Below, piece after piece: positions 1 to 7,745 of a stretch of DNA of 10,665 nt. Both the position numbers and the translations under genes were made by a program. The notes under the pieces are model-generated. The model had not been told where the DNA came from, did no database searches, and saw only the letters and a list, made by a program, of their open reading frames with translations. Source of the DNA: an uncultured Steroidobacter sp. (GTDB lineage: Bacteria > Pseudomonadota > Gammaproteobacteria > Steroidobacterales > Steroidobacteraceae); contig CAMLEO010000253.1 of NCBI GenBank assembly GCA_946478975.1, forward strand, positions 1 to 10,665. The letters run 5' to 3'. How positions within the stretch are numbered: position 1 is the first letter of the stretch; every line of letters begins with the position of its first letter.

Positions 1-1948
1 TGCCGGCTTCATGCGCACCTTCGGCATGGACGAGCCGATGGGCTGCTACGACGACTTCGAAGCGGCGGATGCGTTCGTGCTGTGGGGTTCCAACATGGCG
101 GAGATGCATCCGATCCTGTGGTCGCGCGTGGCCGACCGGCGCCTGTCATCGCCGGATGTGAAGGTCGTGGTGCTGTCGACGTACGAGCATCGCTCCTTCG
201 ATCTGGCGGATATTCCCTTGGTGATGCGGCCGCAGTCGGACCTGGCGATCATGAACTACATCGCCAATCACATCGTGCAGACCGGCCGCGTCAATCGCGA
301 CTTCGTCGGCAAGCACGTGAACTTCAAACGCGGCGTTACGGACATCGGCTATGGGTTGCGCGCCGAGCACGCGTTGGAGGTGAAGGCGAAGAATGCCGCT
401 CGCGCCACCGAGTCCGAGCCGATGACGTTTGAGGAGTACGCGGCGTTTCTAAAGCCGTTCACGCTCGAGTACGCGGCCAAGATCTCGGGATGTCCCGAGT
501 CCTGGCTGAAGCAGCTAGCCGAGCTGTACGCGGATCCAAAGATTCGCGTGACTTCATTCTGGACCATGGGATTCAACCAGCACACGCGCGGCGTGTGGGC
601 CAATCATCTCGTTTATAACCTGCACTTGCTGACCGGCAAGATCGCGACTCCGGGCAACAGCCCGTTCTCGCTCACCGGCCAGCCGTCGGCCTGCGGCACG
701 GCTCGCGAAGTCGGCACGTTTGCGCATCGCCTGCCGGCCGACATGACGGTGATGAATCCCGAACATCGCGCGCACGCCGAACAGTTGTGGAAGCTGCCCG
801 CCGGCACGATCAATCCCAAGCCGGGCTATCACGCCGTCCAGCAGACGCGCATGTTGCGCGATGGCAAGTTGAACGCGTACTGGATTCAGGTCAACAACAA
901 CGCCCAGGCCGGCCCCAACATGAACGAAGAAACATTGCCGGGGTATCGCGACCCGCGCAATTTCATCGTCGTGTCCGAGGTGTATCCGACGGTGACCGCG
1001 CGCGCTGCCGACTTGATTCTGCCGGCTGCCATGTGGGTCGAGAAAGAAGGTGCTTATGGAAACGCAGAACGGCGCACGCAGTTCTGGCATCAGCTGGTGA
1101 ATGCGCCGGGCGACGCGCGCTCCGATCTATGGCAGTTGATCGAGTTCTCGAAACGTTTCAAGACCGACGAGGTGTGGCCGAAGGAGCTGCTCGCAGCCAA
1201 TCCCGGCTATCGCAACAAGACTTTGTTTCAGGTGTTGTTCGCCAACGGCCAGGTGGATCGCTTCCCCGTCAGCGAGCTGGATTCCGAGTACGAGAATTAC
1301 GAAGCGCGCGCTTTTGGGTTCTATGTGCAAAAAGGCTTGTTCGAGGAATATGCCTCGTTCGGTCGCGGCCATGGTCACGACCTGGCGCCGTTCGATCAAT
1401 ATCACCAGGTGCCGGGCCTGCGCTGGCCGGTCGTCGACGGCAAGGAAACAAAATGGCGGTATCGCGAGGGCAGCGATCCGTACGTCAAAGCGGGCACCGG
1501 CTTCGAGTTCTATGGCAACAAGGACGGACGCGCGAACATCTTTGCTTTTCCCTACGAGCCGGCCGCCGAAGAGCCGGACCAGGAATACGGCTACTGGCTG
1601 GTGACCGGACGCGTGCTGGAGCACTGGCATTCCGGCTCGATGACGGGACGAGTGCCGGAGTTGTATCGCGCCTTTCCCAACGCCGTCGTCTTCATGCATC
1701 CGGACGACGCTGAGGCGCTCGGGATTCGCAGAGGCGTCGAGGTGCGGGTCATTTCACGTCGTGGCGAGATCCGCTCGCGCGTCGAGACTCGCGGTCGCAA
1801 TCGAGTGCCGCGGGGATTGGTCTTCGTGCCGTGGTTCGATGCCACGCAGCTCATCAACAAAGTGACGCTGGATGCGACCGATCCAATTTCCAAGCAGACC
1901 GACTACAAGAAGTGCGCGGTGAAGATAGTGCCGGTGGCGGCAGTATGA
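1..1948 (+). CDS. napA: Periplasmic nitrate reductase large subunit NapA, 5'-truncated by window edge
   Basis: Catalytic Mo-bisMGD subunit that reduces nitrate to nitrite in the periplasm. The frame is open from base 2, so the gene enters from the left. About 648 residues are visible of the roughly 830 usual for NapA. Missing are the Tat signal, the N-terminal [4Fe-4S] domain and, by family alignment, the Mo-ligand cysteine, which should lie only a few residues upstream. The visible part begins [20 protein letters not shown] and continues [16 protein letters not shown], both NapA hallmarks. Later come a [12 protein letters not shown] block, a [13 protein letters not shown] block and the C-terminal cofactor-binding domain ([14 protein letters not shown], then [17 protein letters not shown]). 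The stop TGA overlaps the napB ATG (ATGA), implying translational coupling. The reading frame is intact. No napD or napF/G/H follows; accessory genes, if present, lie upstream of the window. Identification is very secure. Confidence 0.97.
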   Translation, partial: AGFMRTFGMDEPMGCYDDFEAADAFVLWGSNMAEMHPILWSRVADRRLSSPDVKVVVLSTYEHRSFDLADIPLVMRPQSDLAIMNYIANHIVQTGRVNRDFVGKHVNFKRGVTDIGYGLRAEHALEVKAKNAARATESEPMTFEEYAAFLKPFTLEYAAKISGCPESWLKQLAELYADPKIRVTSFWTMGFNQHTRGVWANHLVYNLHLLTGKIATPGNSPFSLTGQPSACGTAREVGTFAHRLPADMTVMNPEHRAHAEQLWKLPAGTINPKPGYHAVQQTRMLRDGKLNAYWIQVNNNAQAGPNMNEETLPGYRDPRNFIVVSEVYPTVTARAADLILPAAMWVEKEGAYGNAERRTQFWHQLVNAPGDARSDLWQLIEFSKRFKTDEVWPKELLAANPGYRNKTLFQVLFANGQVDRFPVSELDSEYENYEARAFGFYVQKGLFEEYASFGRGHGHDLAPFDQYHQVPGLRWPVVDGKETKWRYREGSDPYVKAGTGFEFYGNKDGRANIFAFPYEPAAEEPDQEYGYWLVTGRVLEHWHSGSMTGRVPELYRAFPNAVVFMHPDDAEALGIRRGVEVRVISRRGEIRSRVETRGRNRVPRGLVFVPWFDATQLINKVTLDATDPISKQTDYKKCAVKIVPVAAV

Positions 1949-2454
1949 AAGCATCCATTCGAGCCGGTCTGCTGGTTGCTTTGCTCGCGGGCATCTTCGG
2001 TCTGCCGATGGCGGATGAATTGCCGGAAGGGCTGCGGGGCAAAACGCCGCTGGACCAGGAGCCCAAGGCGCCGCGCATGGCCACGGTCGAGAATGCGGAC
2101 GTCAAGCGGGGGCGTGCCTATACCAGCCAGCCGCCGACCATTCCTCATTCCATCGAAAAGTACGAGATCACGCGCAATGTGAATTTCTGCATGTACTGCC
2201 ACTCACGCGTGCGCAACCAGGAGTTCGGCGCGCCGATGGTCAGTGCCACTCATTTCATGGACCGCGATTATGACTATCTGGCGGAGATCTCTCCGCGTCG
2301 ATATTTCTGCACACAGTGTCACGTGGTACAGACGGACGCGCGCGTGCCGGTCGACAACACATTCATGGACGTGTACGAGATCGTGATGCGCGAGCAGGCC
2401 AAAGCGAAGCAGGACGACAAGAACCCCCGCAAGGTCGACGAGATCACCCCATGA
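1945..2454 (+). CDS. napB: Periplasmic nitrate reductase dihaem cytochrome c subunit NapB
   Basis: Small electron-transfer subunit (169 aa) that passes electrons from NapC to NapA in the periplasm. A Sec signal peptide covers about residues 1-22 ([20 protein letters not shown] core). Two c-type haem sites are visible: CMYCH at residues 82-86 and CTQCH at 122-126. His68 in the PPTIPH block and His103 in ATHF fit the distal axial ligands conserved in NapB. The chosen start is the ATG overlapping the napA stop. A longer in-frame extension from base 1831 exists but would lie inside napA and precede the signal peptide, so it is rejected. Length and motif order are normal for the family. The stop overlaps the napC start (ATGA), so napA-napB-napC read as one tightly coupled transcript. 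Confidence 0.96.
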   Translation: MKASIRAGLLVALLAGIFGLPMADELPEGLRGKTPLDQEPKAPRMATVENADVKRGRAYTSQPPTIPHSIEKYEITRNVNFCMYCHSRVRNQEFGAPMVSATHFMDRDYDYLAEISPRRYFCTQCHVVQTDARVPVDNTFMDVYEIVMREQAKAKQDDKNPRKVDEITP

Positions 2455-3113
2455 AGGAACGCCTGCTGCGCTGGTGGCGCGTGCTGCGCGCACCGAGTCG
2501 ACATTACAGCCTCGGGTTCCTGGTGATCGGCGGGTTCCTCGGCGGCATCTTGTTCTGGGGCGGTTTCAATACCGCGCTCGAAGCGACCAACACCGAGAAG
2601 TTCTGCACCAGCTGTCACGAGATGCGCGACAACGTGTTCGCCGAGCTCAAGAGCACCATTCATTACAACAATCGCTCAGGCGTGCGCGCCACGTGCCCGG
2701 ATTGCCATGTGCCTCATAAGTGGACACACAAGATCGCCCGCAAGATGCAGGCGTCGAAGGAAGTGTGGGGCAAGATCTTCCATCGCATCGACACGCGCGA
2801 GAAGTTCCTGGATCACCGCCTGGAGCTGGCGAAGCATGAGTGGGCGCGGCTGAAAGCGAACGATTCGCTCGAATGCCGCAACTGTCACAACTACCGCTAC
2901 ATGGATTGGACTCGCCAGAGCACGCGGGCGGTCTATGTGCACTCGACTGCGCTCTCGGGCGACAAGTACACGTGCATCGATTGTCACAAAGGCATCGCGC
3001 ACCATCTGCCCGACATGGAAGGCGTCGAGATGCTCTACGGCGCACCGCTGGAGCAGATCAGCGAGCAGCGGGAACCTTCGGCGCCGCCTGGGCCGTCTGA
3101 GCCGTCTGAGTAA
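2451..3113 (+). CDS. napC: Tetrahaem cytochrome c quinol dehydrogenase NapC (NapC/NirT family)
   Basis: Membrane-anchored tetrahaem cytochrome (220 aa) that oxidises quinol and delivers electrons to NapB/NapA. One N-terminal membrane anchor spans about residues 20-42 ([19 protein letters not shown]). Four CxxCH sites follow: CTSCH (52-56), CPDCH (82-86), CRNCH (142-146) and CIDCH (175-179). The spacing is that of NapC/NirT and the final GIAHHLPDM block is typical. The start ATG overlaps the napB stop. The C-terminus (after about residue 200) is a Pro/Ser/Glu-rich tail ending PSEPSE. It is coded by a 9-bp tandem duplication that overlaps the end of the opposite-strand sco gene by 56 bp. NirT or another family member is possible in principle, but the position after napAB makes NapC the clear choice. 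Confidence 0.96.
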   Translation: MKERLLRWWRVLRAPSRHYSLGFLVIGGFLGGILFWGGFNTALEATNTEKFCTSCHEMRDNVFAELKSTIHYNNRSGVRATCPDCHVPHKWTHKIARKMQASKEVWGKIFHRIDTREKFLDHRLELAKHEWARLKANDSLECRNCHNYRYMDWTRQSTRAVYVHSTALSGDKYTCIDCHKGIAHHLPDMEGVEMLYGAPLEQISEQREPSAPPGPSEPSE

Positions 3114-3648
3114 TCTTTTTCAGTGCCGCGAGCAGTTCCGGGTCCGCCTTGCCCAGCACGGAGCTCTGCACGGCAATGTCACCCTCCGGCGTGAGCAACG
3201 TGACGATGCTGGAGTGGTTGTAACTTCCATCGGGCAGCTTGCGATATTGAACGCCCAGGACCGCCGCGATCTTGCGCACGCTGTGCGCGTCCGTGCGGGC
3301 CAGTGTCCAACGCGTTCGATCGAGCTTGCGGGTGGTGGCGATCTCGGCCAGCTTCGCAACCGTATCGCGCTCCGGATCGATCGAGATCAGCAGCATGCGT
3401 AGTTGCGCGCGATCCGCTGAACTCGCGGAGCGTTCGATAGAGCGCATCGTGTCGATGAGCAGTGGGCACGCCATCGGACAGCTGCCATAAAACATCGTCA
3501 CCAGCACCGGGTGGCCTCGATGCACATCGAGCGCGTGCTGCGCGCCGGCCGCGTCGGTCAGCGTGACATTCAAGTTGTAGATGGACCCGGGCGAGTCGGC
3601 GTGCGCGACACAGATCGTCAGTAACAGGCCAAGCAACAAACGTTTCAT
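3058..3648 (-). CDS. SCO1/SenC/PrrC-family copper chaperone or thiol-disulfide protein
   Basis: Periplasmic thioredoxin-fold protein (196 aa) of the SCO family, members of which deliver copper to, or reduce cysteines of, copper enzymes. A signal peptide lies at about residues 1-17 ([16 protein letters not shown]). The copper-binding CxxxC is in [10 protein letters not shown] (Cys57, Cys61), and the third ligand fits His145 in [10 protein letters not shown]. The [11 protein letters not shown] block is also family-typical. The ATG at 3648 overlaps the stop of the upstream nirV-like gene (ATGA) and directly precedes a signal peptide; a longer in-frame extension into nirV is rejected. The last gene of the nirK-nirV-sco set, it most likely serves NirK copper loading (inference). 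It could instead serve a cytochrome oxidase or N2O reductase encoded elsewhere. Its TAQTAQ tail overlaps napC on the other strand. Confidence 0.9.
   Translation of the reverse strand: MKRLLLGLLLTICVAHADSPGSIYNLNVTLTDAAGAQHALDVHRGHPVLVTMFYGSCPMACPLLIDTMRSIERSASSADRAQLRMLLISIDPERDTVAKLAEIATTRKLDRTRWTLARTDAHSVRKIAAVLGVQYRKLPDGSYNHSSIVTLLTPEGDIAVQSSVLGKADPELLAALKKITQTAQTAQAAPKVPAAR
3092..3109. repeat. Tandem 9-bp duplication inside the napC/sco overlap
   Basis: Two adjacent exact copies of GCCGTCTGA (3092-3100 and 3101-3109). On the + strand they encode the repeated PSE-PSE end of NapC. On the - strand they encode the repeated TAQ-TAQ stretch in the SCO tail. Because the unit is a multiple of three, the duplication keeps both frames open. 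Confidence 0.8.
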
Positions 3649-4436
3649 GTTTGATCTCCATCGGCCGCGCAGCGAAACCCCATGGTCGCGCTGGTGTAGC
3701 TGGCCTTCATGCTCGACAGCATCGCGATGCGCATCAGCGTCGCGTAGTTTTCTTTCTGTTCCATGGTCAGCGCGCCTTCGCCGCAGAAGCGCAGCAGGTC
3801 GGGGTCGTTCTGCTCGCGGTTGTCGGAGGAGACCAGCATACCGCCCAAGTCCTCTACCCATTCCCAGACGACGCCGTGAATGTCGCGGATGCCGTAGATG
3901 TTCGCGGGCGTGCTGCCGACGTTCGGCAGCTCTTCGCGACCAGAGTGCGAGTACCAGCTGAGAATCTGCTGGCGCCAGGCCGGATCGTCTCTTGCGTCCT
4001 TGAGTGTCGCGCTCGCAGCCGCGACGAACTCCCATTCATGCCATGTCGGTAACCGAGCACCACGCGCTTCGCAGTATGCGCTGGCGGCGAACCAGCTGAC
4101 GTGCACGATCGGTTTGTTTGCTTTGTCCTTTCCGGGTACGAGCGGCGATTCCCAGTGGCTCAGGTACTGCTCATCGGCAAACACGCGTGCCACGCGGTCG
4201 GGACGCCACTCCGGATTCCTCTTCAGGAACGCGGCGAACTGCGCGTTCGTCACAGGCGTGCGATCGAGATAAAACTTCGGCAGGGTGACTTGCTTCACCG
4301 TCGGAGCGGGCGGCAGCACCGACTCGAACGTGCCGCCCGGCACCGCCGCCCAGGGGGATTGGGCGGCGGGCCCGGCGTGAACCATCAGCGACGTGAGCGC
4401 CAGTGTCAGAGCGGTGAGCTGTTTCCAGACGCGCAC
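3645..4436 (-). CDS. nirV: NirV-like protein, formylglycine-generating-enzyme (SUMF1/DUF323) fold
   Basis: Exported 263-aa protein of the FGE-sulfatase/SUMF1 superfamily. NirV relatives are often encoded next to nirK; their role is not established. A signal peptide covers about residues 1-21 (LTALTLALTSLMVHA). Family blocks in order are PVTNAQFAAFLKRNP (61-75), PIVHVSWFAASAYCEARG (109-126), LPTWHEWEFVAAAS (129-142), YGIRDIHGVVWEWVEDLGG (181-199) and TMGFRCA (251-257). The paired active-site cysteines of true formylglycine-generating enzymes are not evident: C-terminal to WEWVED only Cys218 and Cys256 appear, without the usual spacing. This argues against FGE catalysis. The start is GTG at 4436, supported by an AAGGAG ribosome-binding site 7 nt upstream. 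It lies 17 bp after nirK, and its stop overlaps the sco start. The symbol rests on fold plus neighbourhood. Confidence 0.85.
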   Translation of the reverse strand: MRVWKQLTALTLALTSLMVHAGPAAQSPWAAVPGGTFESVLPPAPTVKQVTLPKFYLDRTPVTNAQFAAFLKRNPEWRPDRVARVFADEQYLSHWESPLVPGKDKANKPIVHVSWFAASAYCEARGARLPTWHEWEFVAAASATLKDARDDPAWRQQILSWYSHSGREELPNVGSTPANIYGIRDIHGVVWEWVEDLGGMLVSSDNREQNDPDLLRFCGEGALTMEQKENYATLMRIAMLSSMKASYTSATMGFRCAADGDQT

Positions 4437-4443
4437 GTCGTTG

Positions 4444-4449
4444 CTCCTT
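4444..4449 (-). promoter_or_regulatory. Ribosome-binding site for nirV, deciding its GTG start
   Basis: The - strand reads AAGGAG followed by 7 nt and GTG at 4436. It lies in the 17-bp gap after the nirK stop. No ATG with comparable spacing exists, and the GTG start leaves an intact signal peptide. Confidence 0.75.
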
Positions 4450-4453
4450 GCGA

Positions 4454-5956
4454 TTAATGAGCCGCGCCTTCCGGACGCTTGGTCGTCTCGCGAACCTTGG
4501 TTACATCGGCGGCGCTGATCGTGCCGTCGCTGTTGCCGAAGCTGTTGAGGACGTAGGTCAGGATGTTGGCGATTTCATCGTCGTTGAGCTGGCTCATCGG
4601 CGGCATCACCGAGTTGTAGTCGGCGCCGTTCACCTTCACCGGGCCGCTGAAGCCGTTCATCACGATGCCGATCGCGCGCTGCTTGTTGGCCAACAGGAAG
4701 TCGGACTTTGCCAGCGGCGGGAACACATTCGGGATGCCCTGGCCAATTTCCTGGTGGCAGGTGGAGCAGGTGCCTTTGAACAGCACTGCGCCGGCCTCCA
4801 TCTGCTGCGTCTTGGTCAGCGTTCCGGTATTGCTCGCCTTGGCAGCTTCGGCAACCGGCGCCAGGCTCGCGAGCTTGTCGCCGACGTATGTTTCGTCGAG
4901 CTGCTTGCCGGAATAGATCTCGCGGCGGTCGTCGCCTTTGACTTCGAGAATCGCCAGCGCGCCTTTGTTGAACGCGCGGAAGATGGAGTGATCGACCAGC
5001 ACGTAATTGCCCGGCACTTCGGTGTGGAACTCGACTGTCACGGCGCCGCCGGCGGGAATCAACGTGGTCTGCACGTTTTCCTGGAAGCGCGTGCCGCCTT
5101 CGTATTGGACCTTGTCGAAGATCTCGCCGATCACGTGGAAGCTCGACACCAGGTTCGGGCCGCCGTTGCCGACGAACAGGCGCACTCGTTCGTTGGTATT
5201 CGCCTTCAGCGCGCGAGGTCCGGTGAGCGCGGATTCCTGGCCGTTGAACAACACGTAGGTCGCTTTCTCATCGATGGCCTTCTGCATGTCGAAGGCCTGG
5301 TGACCTTTCTCGCGATACTTGCCGACGGTGTAGAAGTCACCTTGCATCACGTAGTACTCGTGATCCACCGGCGACAGGCCTTCCGGCGGCTCGACCAGGA
5401 TCAAACCATACATGCCGTTCGCGACGTGCATGCCCACCGGCGCAGTCGCGCAGTGATAGACGAACAAACCTTGGTTCAGCGCTTTGAATGTGAACTGGCT
5501 CTGGTGGCCCGGCGCCGTGAAGCTCGACGCCGCGCCGCCGCCCGGACCGGTCACGCCGTGCAGGTCGATGTTGTGCGGCATCTTGCTCGACGGATGATTC
5601 TTCAAACGGAACTCGACCGTGTCGCCCTGGCGGACGCGAATGAAGCTGCCGGGCACGGTGCCGCCGAAGGTCCAGAACGTGTAGGTCACACCTTCGGAGA
5701 TCGGCATGTCGACTTCGGTGACTTCCAGCTCGACGATCACCTTGGCGGGATAGTTGCGGTTGGTCGGCGGCGGTACGTTCGGCGGGCTGGTGAGCACGGC
5801 CTTGATCGGCTCGCCCTGCGGTGGTCCGAAGTCGCCCTTGCGCGAACCGCCCGTGTCCGTCGACGGTGCCGCCTGTGCGGTTGGAGTTGTTTCTTTGGTG
5901 CATGCTCCCAGCACGAGCGCGGCTGAGCAGGCGATCAACGTAATCAAGCGTTTCAT
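4454..5956 (-). CDS. nirK: Copper nitrite reductase NirK, AniA-type, with C-terminal cytochrome c domain and lipoprotein signal
   Basis: Reduces nitrite to nitric oxide. The 500-aa protein has a lipobox (LVLGAC, Cys19), a Thr/Pro/Gly-rich linker to about residue 60, two cupredoxin domains (about 65-345) and a C-terminal cytochrome c domain (about 385-475). Copper residues by alignment to the NirK family: type 1 His128, Cys169, His177, Met182; type 2 His133, His168, His323; catalytic Asp131 and His274. The block [18 protein letters not shown] is of the short-loop AniA class. Haem binds at CSTCH (397-401), with Met451 in SVMPPM the likely sixth ligand. All key residues are present. Thr follows Cys19, so outer-membrane sorting is plausible under the enteric rule. 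It is the first gene of nirK-nirV-sco, with an FNR-type palindrome centred about 71 bp upstream of the ATG. Confidence 0.96.
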   Translation of the reverse strand: MKRLITLIACSAALVLGACTKETTPTAQAAPSTDTGGSRKGDFGPPQGEPIKAVLTSPPNVPPPTNRNYPAKVIVELEVTEVDMPISEGVTYTFWTFGGTVPGSFIRVRQGDTVEFRLKNHPSSKMPHNIDLHGVTGPGGGAASSFTAPGHQSQFTFKALNQGLFVYHCATAPVGMHVANGMYGLILVEPPEGLSPVDHEYYVMQGDFYTVGKYREKGHQAFDMQKAIDEKATYVLFNGQESALTGPRALKANTNERVRLFVGNGGPNLVSSFHVIGEIFDKVQYEGGTRFQENVQTTLIPAGGAVTVEFHTEVPGNYVLVDHSIFRAFNKGALAILEVKGDDRREIYSGKQLDETYVGDKLASLAPVAEAAKASNTGTLTKTQQMEAGAVLFKGTCSTCHQEIGQGIPNVFPPLAKSDFLLANKQRAIGIVMNGFSGPVKVNGADYNSVMPPMSQLNDDEIANILTYVLNSFGNSDGTISAADVTKVRETTKRPEGAAH

Positions 5957-6018
5957 GATTTTCCCGCGTGTGTGGCTGTTGCCAGTGAGGCCAGCTTAGG
6001 ACGAGAGCTTTGTATCGC

Positions 6019-6036
6019 AGCTGATCTAGATCAGCT
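6019..6036. promoter_or_regulatory. FNR/DNR-type operator upstream of nirK
   Basis: Perfect 18-bp palindrome AGCTGATCTAGATCAGCT, matching the core of the FNR/ANR/DNR consensus TTGAT-N4-ATCAA except for C/G at the outermost position of each half (CTGAT-CTAG-ATCAG). Its centre is about 71 bp upstream of the nirK ATG. A class II position (-41.5) would put transcription start near base 5986 with a weak -10-like TAAGCT at 5993-5998 on the - strand. The 14-bp core recurs exactly upstream of norB. Which FNR-family protein binds is inferred. Confidence 0.8.
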
Positions 6037-6057
6037 ATATGCGAGGCCTACGGTGAT

Positions 6058-6076
6058 CCCCTGAGGAAGGCAGGGG
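6058..6076 (-). other. Hairpin in the sirB2-nirK intergenic region
   Basis: Inverted repeat with arms CCCCTG (6058-6063) and CAGGGG (6071-6076) and a 7-nt loop. It lies downstream of the sirB2 stop and upstream of the nirK operator. It has no U-tract, so it is at most a weak or Rho-assisted 3' end for the nnrS-sirB2 transcript. Confidence 0.35.
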
Positions 6077-6089
6077 GTGGCCGCAGACG

Positions 6090-6109
6090 GTCACATTCGA
6101 AACTGTGAC
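6090..6109 (-). other. Hairpin directly after the sirB2 stop codon
   Basis: Inverted repeat with arms GTCACA (6090-6095) and TGTGAC (6104-6109) and an 8-nt loop containing TTCGAA. It begins one base past the sirB2 TGA. No U-run follows on the - strand. It could stabilise the mRNA 3' end or be a protein-binding dyad; I cannot decide. Confidence 0.35.
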
Positions 6110-6110
6110 G

Positions 6111-6512
6111 TCACGCGAGGAAACGAGTGAAGATGCCAGCGGGATGATGAGCGCGGGCCACGCTAATTATGAATCCGTACACCAGCAGCGCGGCCAGCCA
6201 GCAGCCGATACGGACATTCCGTGTGGACCCACGTTTTAACGCGTAGGTGCCGAGCACGATGTAAACGACCAGCAATAGAACCTTGGTCGTCAGCCAGCCG
6301 TTCACGAACGGATATTGATGGATCAGCGTCGCGAGCATCAGGGCCGCAGTGAGCAGGACGGTGTCGATCGTATAGCTCAGATAGCGCAGCGGCGCGGCCA
6401 TCGCCCAACCCTGGCCGGCGTTCAGCGCCGCGCCGCGAATCAAGAACAGCAAGCCGCTGGTCAGGACGGCTGCAATGTGAACCAGCTTGATCTGCGGATA
6501 GAACTCGATCAT
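6111..6512 (-). CDS. SirB2-family integral membrane protein
   Basis: Small hydrophobic protein of 133 aa with about four predicted membrane helices (roughly residues 8-27, 48-65, 73-92 and 101-120). Motifs fitting the SirB/SirB2 family are YPQIKLVHIAAVLTSGLLFLIRG at the N-terminus, YTIDTVLL (47-54) and YIVLGTYALKRG (84-95). The founding member was named as an invasion-gene regulator, but no biochemical role is established and regulation is unlikely from the sequence. His12, His65 and the C-terminal AHHPAG could be metal or haem ligands, which is speculative. The ATG overlaps the nnrS stop (ATGA), so the two are translationally coupled. The operon position suggests a supporting role in NO or haem-copper handling at the inner membrane. 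Confidence 0.8.
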   Translation of the reverse strand: MIEFYPQIKLVHIAAVLTSGLLFLIRGAALNAGQGWAMAAPLRYLSYTIDTVLLTAALMLATLIHQYPFVNGWLTTKVLLLVVYIVLGTYALKRGSTRNVRIGCWLAALLVYGFIISVARAHHPAGIFTRFLA

Positions 6513-7712
6513 CCGTTGTTACCGTCGGCCCTGGGCGTGAGATAGATCCAGCTCGAGCGTAGCACCCACGGCGCGAATGCGACCAGCCAGCCGATGGCAG
6601 CGGCGGCCTGCACGCCCAAAGAATCCGGCGCGACTTCCGCCAGGATGCGAGTCACGGCGACCAGCTGTAGTGCTACGAACGCGAATGCAGCCACTCCGCC
6701 GAGCACCAGCGGACGTCCGGAATGTCCCTGCGTGACGCGCGTCACCATTGCCACCAGCAAGCTGCCGAAGAAGCCGATGAACAACGCATGCGCCGGCGCC
6801 CGTCCCAACACGAACTCGCTGGTCGCTGCAAACCAAACGCTCTGCGTGACATACAAACCAAACGCGATCGGCAGCCAGGTGAAGCCGACGAACAGTACGC
6901 GCAGTAGCGGCGGCATCGAGCCCGTGCGGGGCCACCAGAGCCACAGCAGCCATCCGCACATGATCGCGAGCGGCGCATCGACCAGCCACAGCCACTGGTA
7001 TCCGTGACGCAGCTCCAGCCACAGATGCAGCATCGTTCCCGCCCACAGCGCAGCCAACGTCCACAGCGGCCGCACGACGCGATAACCCGGCACTACGCCG
7101 CTGGTGAAGAACGGAATCATCCGATGGCACACAGTGAAATAGATCGGCAGCAGCACCGCGAACGCGCCGAGCTTGATCACAACAAACATCACCCGCGCAT
7201 CCGCACTGAACAGATAAAAACTATAGAGACCCAATCCCAGCAATCCGAACCCGAGCGCAAACGCGCAGCTCACCGCATGCCAGGTCTTGCCGCGATCCTG
7301 CCACGCGAGTCGCACGAGCAGTGTCGTGCCGATGAGCCATCCCGCGCTCGTGAGCAGAGCGCCGAGTTCGAGCAAGGTGAGGCTGTCGCCGAGGCCGGCG
7401 AGTCCCGCCAAGGTCAACAACTGTCCGCCGAGCGATCCAATGGACGGGTATGTAATGCCTCCGCCCGAGCGGCGGCAGCGACATCCAGCGAGGAAACACG
7501 GTGAGCAGGAAACCGAACATGAAAGCGGGCAGCACGTGATACTGCATGACCATCGCATGCATCCAACCCGCGGGAACAGGCGATGGCGGAACGCTCACGC
7601 CCGAATGTGCCGCGACCAGCCAACATGCCCACCAGATCATGGCAAGCAGGACATTCGTGGCACCGACGAAAAACAGCAATCGGTGGGGAGCGGCAGCGAT
7701 GGTTCGTATCAT
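6509..7712 (-). pseudogene. nnrS: NnrS family haem-copper membrane protein, interrupted by a one-base frameshift
   Basis: NnrS is a polytopic haem- and copper-containing membrane protein linked to NO stress tolerance in denitrifiers. Two overlapping frames together make one NnrS. From ATG 7712, the first 90 residues run PHRLLFFVGATNVLLAMIWW, then HAMVMQYHVLPAFMFGFLL and TVFPRWMSLPPLGRRHYIPV. From about 7441, the other frame continues IGSLGGQLLTLAGLAGLGD through CHRMIPFFTSGVVPGYR to SSWIYLTPRADGNNG. Skipping one base near 7442 joins them into a 400-aa protein, the normal family length, with about 12 membrane helices. Unshifted, translation would stop at 7221 after 163 residues. The rest of the second frame is clean, so the lesion is recent or a sequencing error. 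No strong ribosome-binding site precedes the ATG, which abuts a terminator. Its stop overlaps the SirB2-family start. Confidence 0.85.
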
Positions 7713-7743
7713 AAAAAATCGGGGGCGGCAGGTGCCGCCCCCG
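7713..7743 (-). terminator. Intrinsic terminator after norB
   Basis: On the - strand a perfect GC-rich stem has arms CGGGGGCGGCA (7743-7733) and TGCCGCCCCCG (7730-7720). The stem is 11 bp with a 2-nt loop, or effectively 10 bp with a 4-nt ACCT loop. It is followed by A and six T (7718-7713). It starts 11 bp past the norB stop and its T-run touches the nnrS ATG. The + strand lacks a matching T-run, so it is directional. It would end most norB transcripts and let only read-through reach nnrS, unless nnrS has its own promoter inside norB. Confidence 0.88.
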
Positions 7744-7745
7744 TA

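Noticed and set aside
554..1090. A 178-codon - strand frame antisense to napA
   Set aside because: Shadow of napA codon bias, with no family resemblance.
787..1713. A 308-codon + strand frame inside napA
   Set aside because: It lies within the intact napA frame in another phase, has Arg/Gln-rich composition and no recognisable motif.
4448..5926. A 492-codon open frame on the + strand, antisense to nirK
   Set aside because: It mirrors nirK almost exactly, a common result of GC-rich codon usage. The translation is rich in Arg, His, Ala and Val with no domain, signal or ribosome-binding site, whereas the - strand has every NirK ligand.
6058..6109. Two hairpins after sirB2 as an intrinsic terminator
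   Set aside because: Neither stem is followed by a U-run on the - strand, unlike the clear terminator at 7713-7743. They are listed only as hairpins.
7446..7450. Programmed +1 frameshifting in nnrS at the CCC-G codon context
   Set aside because: The direction fits, but there is no stop codon, rare-codon pause or clear stimulatory structure there, and NnrS is not known to need recoding. A mutation or sequence error is simpler.
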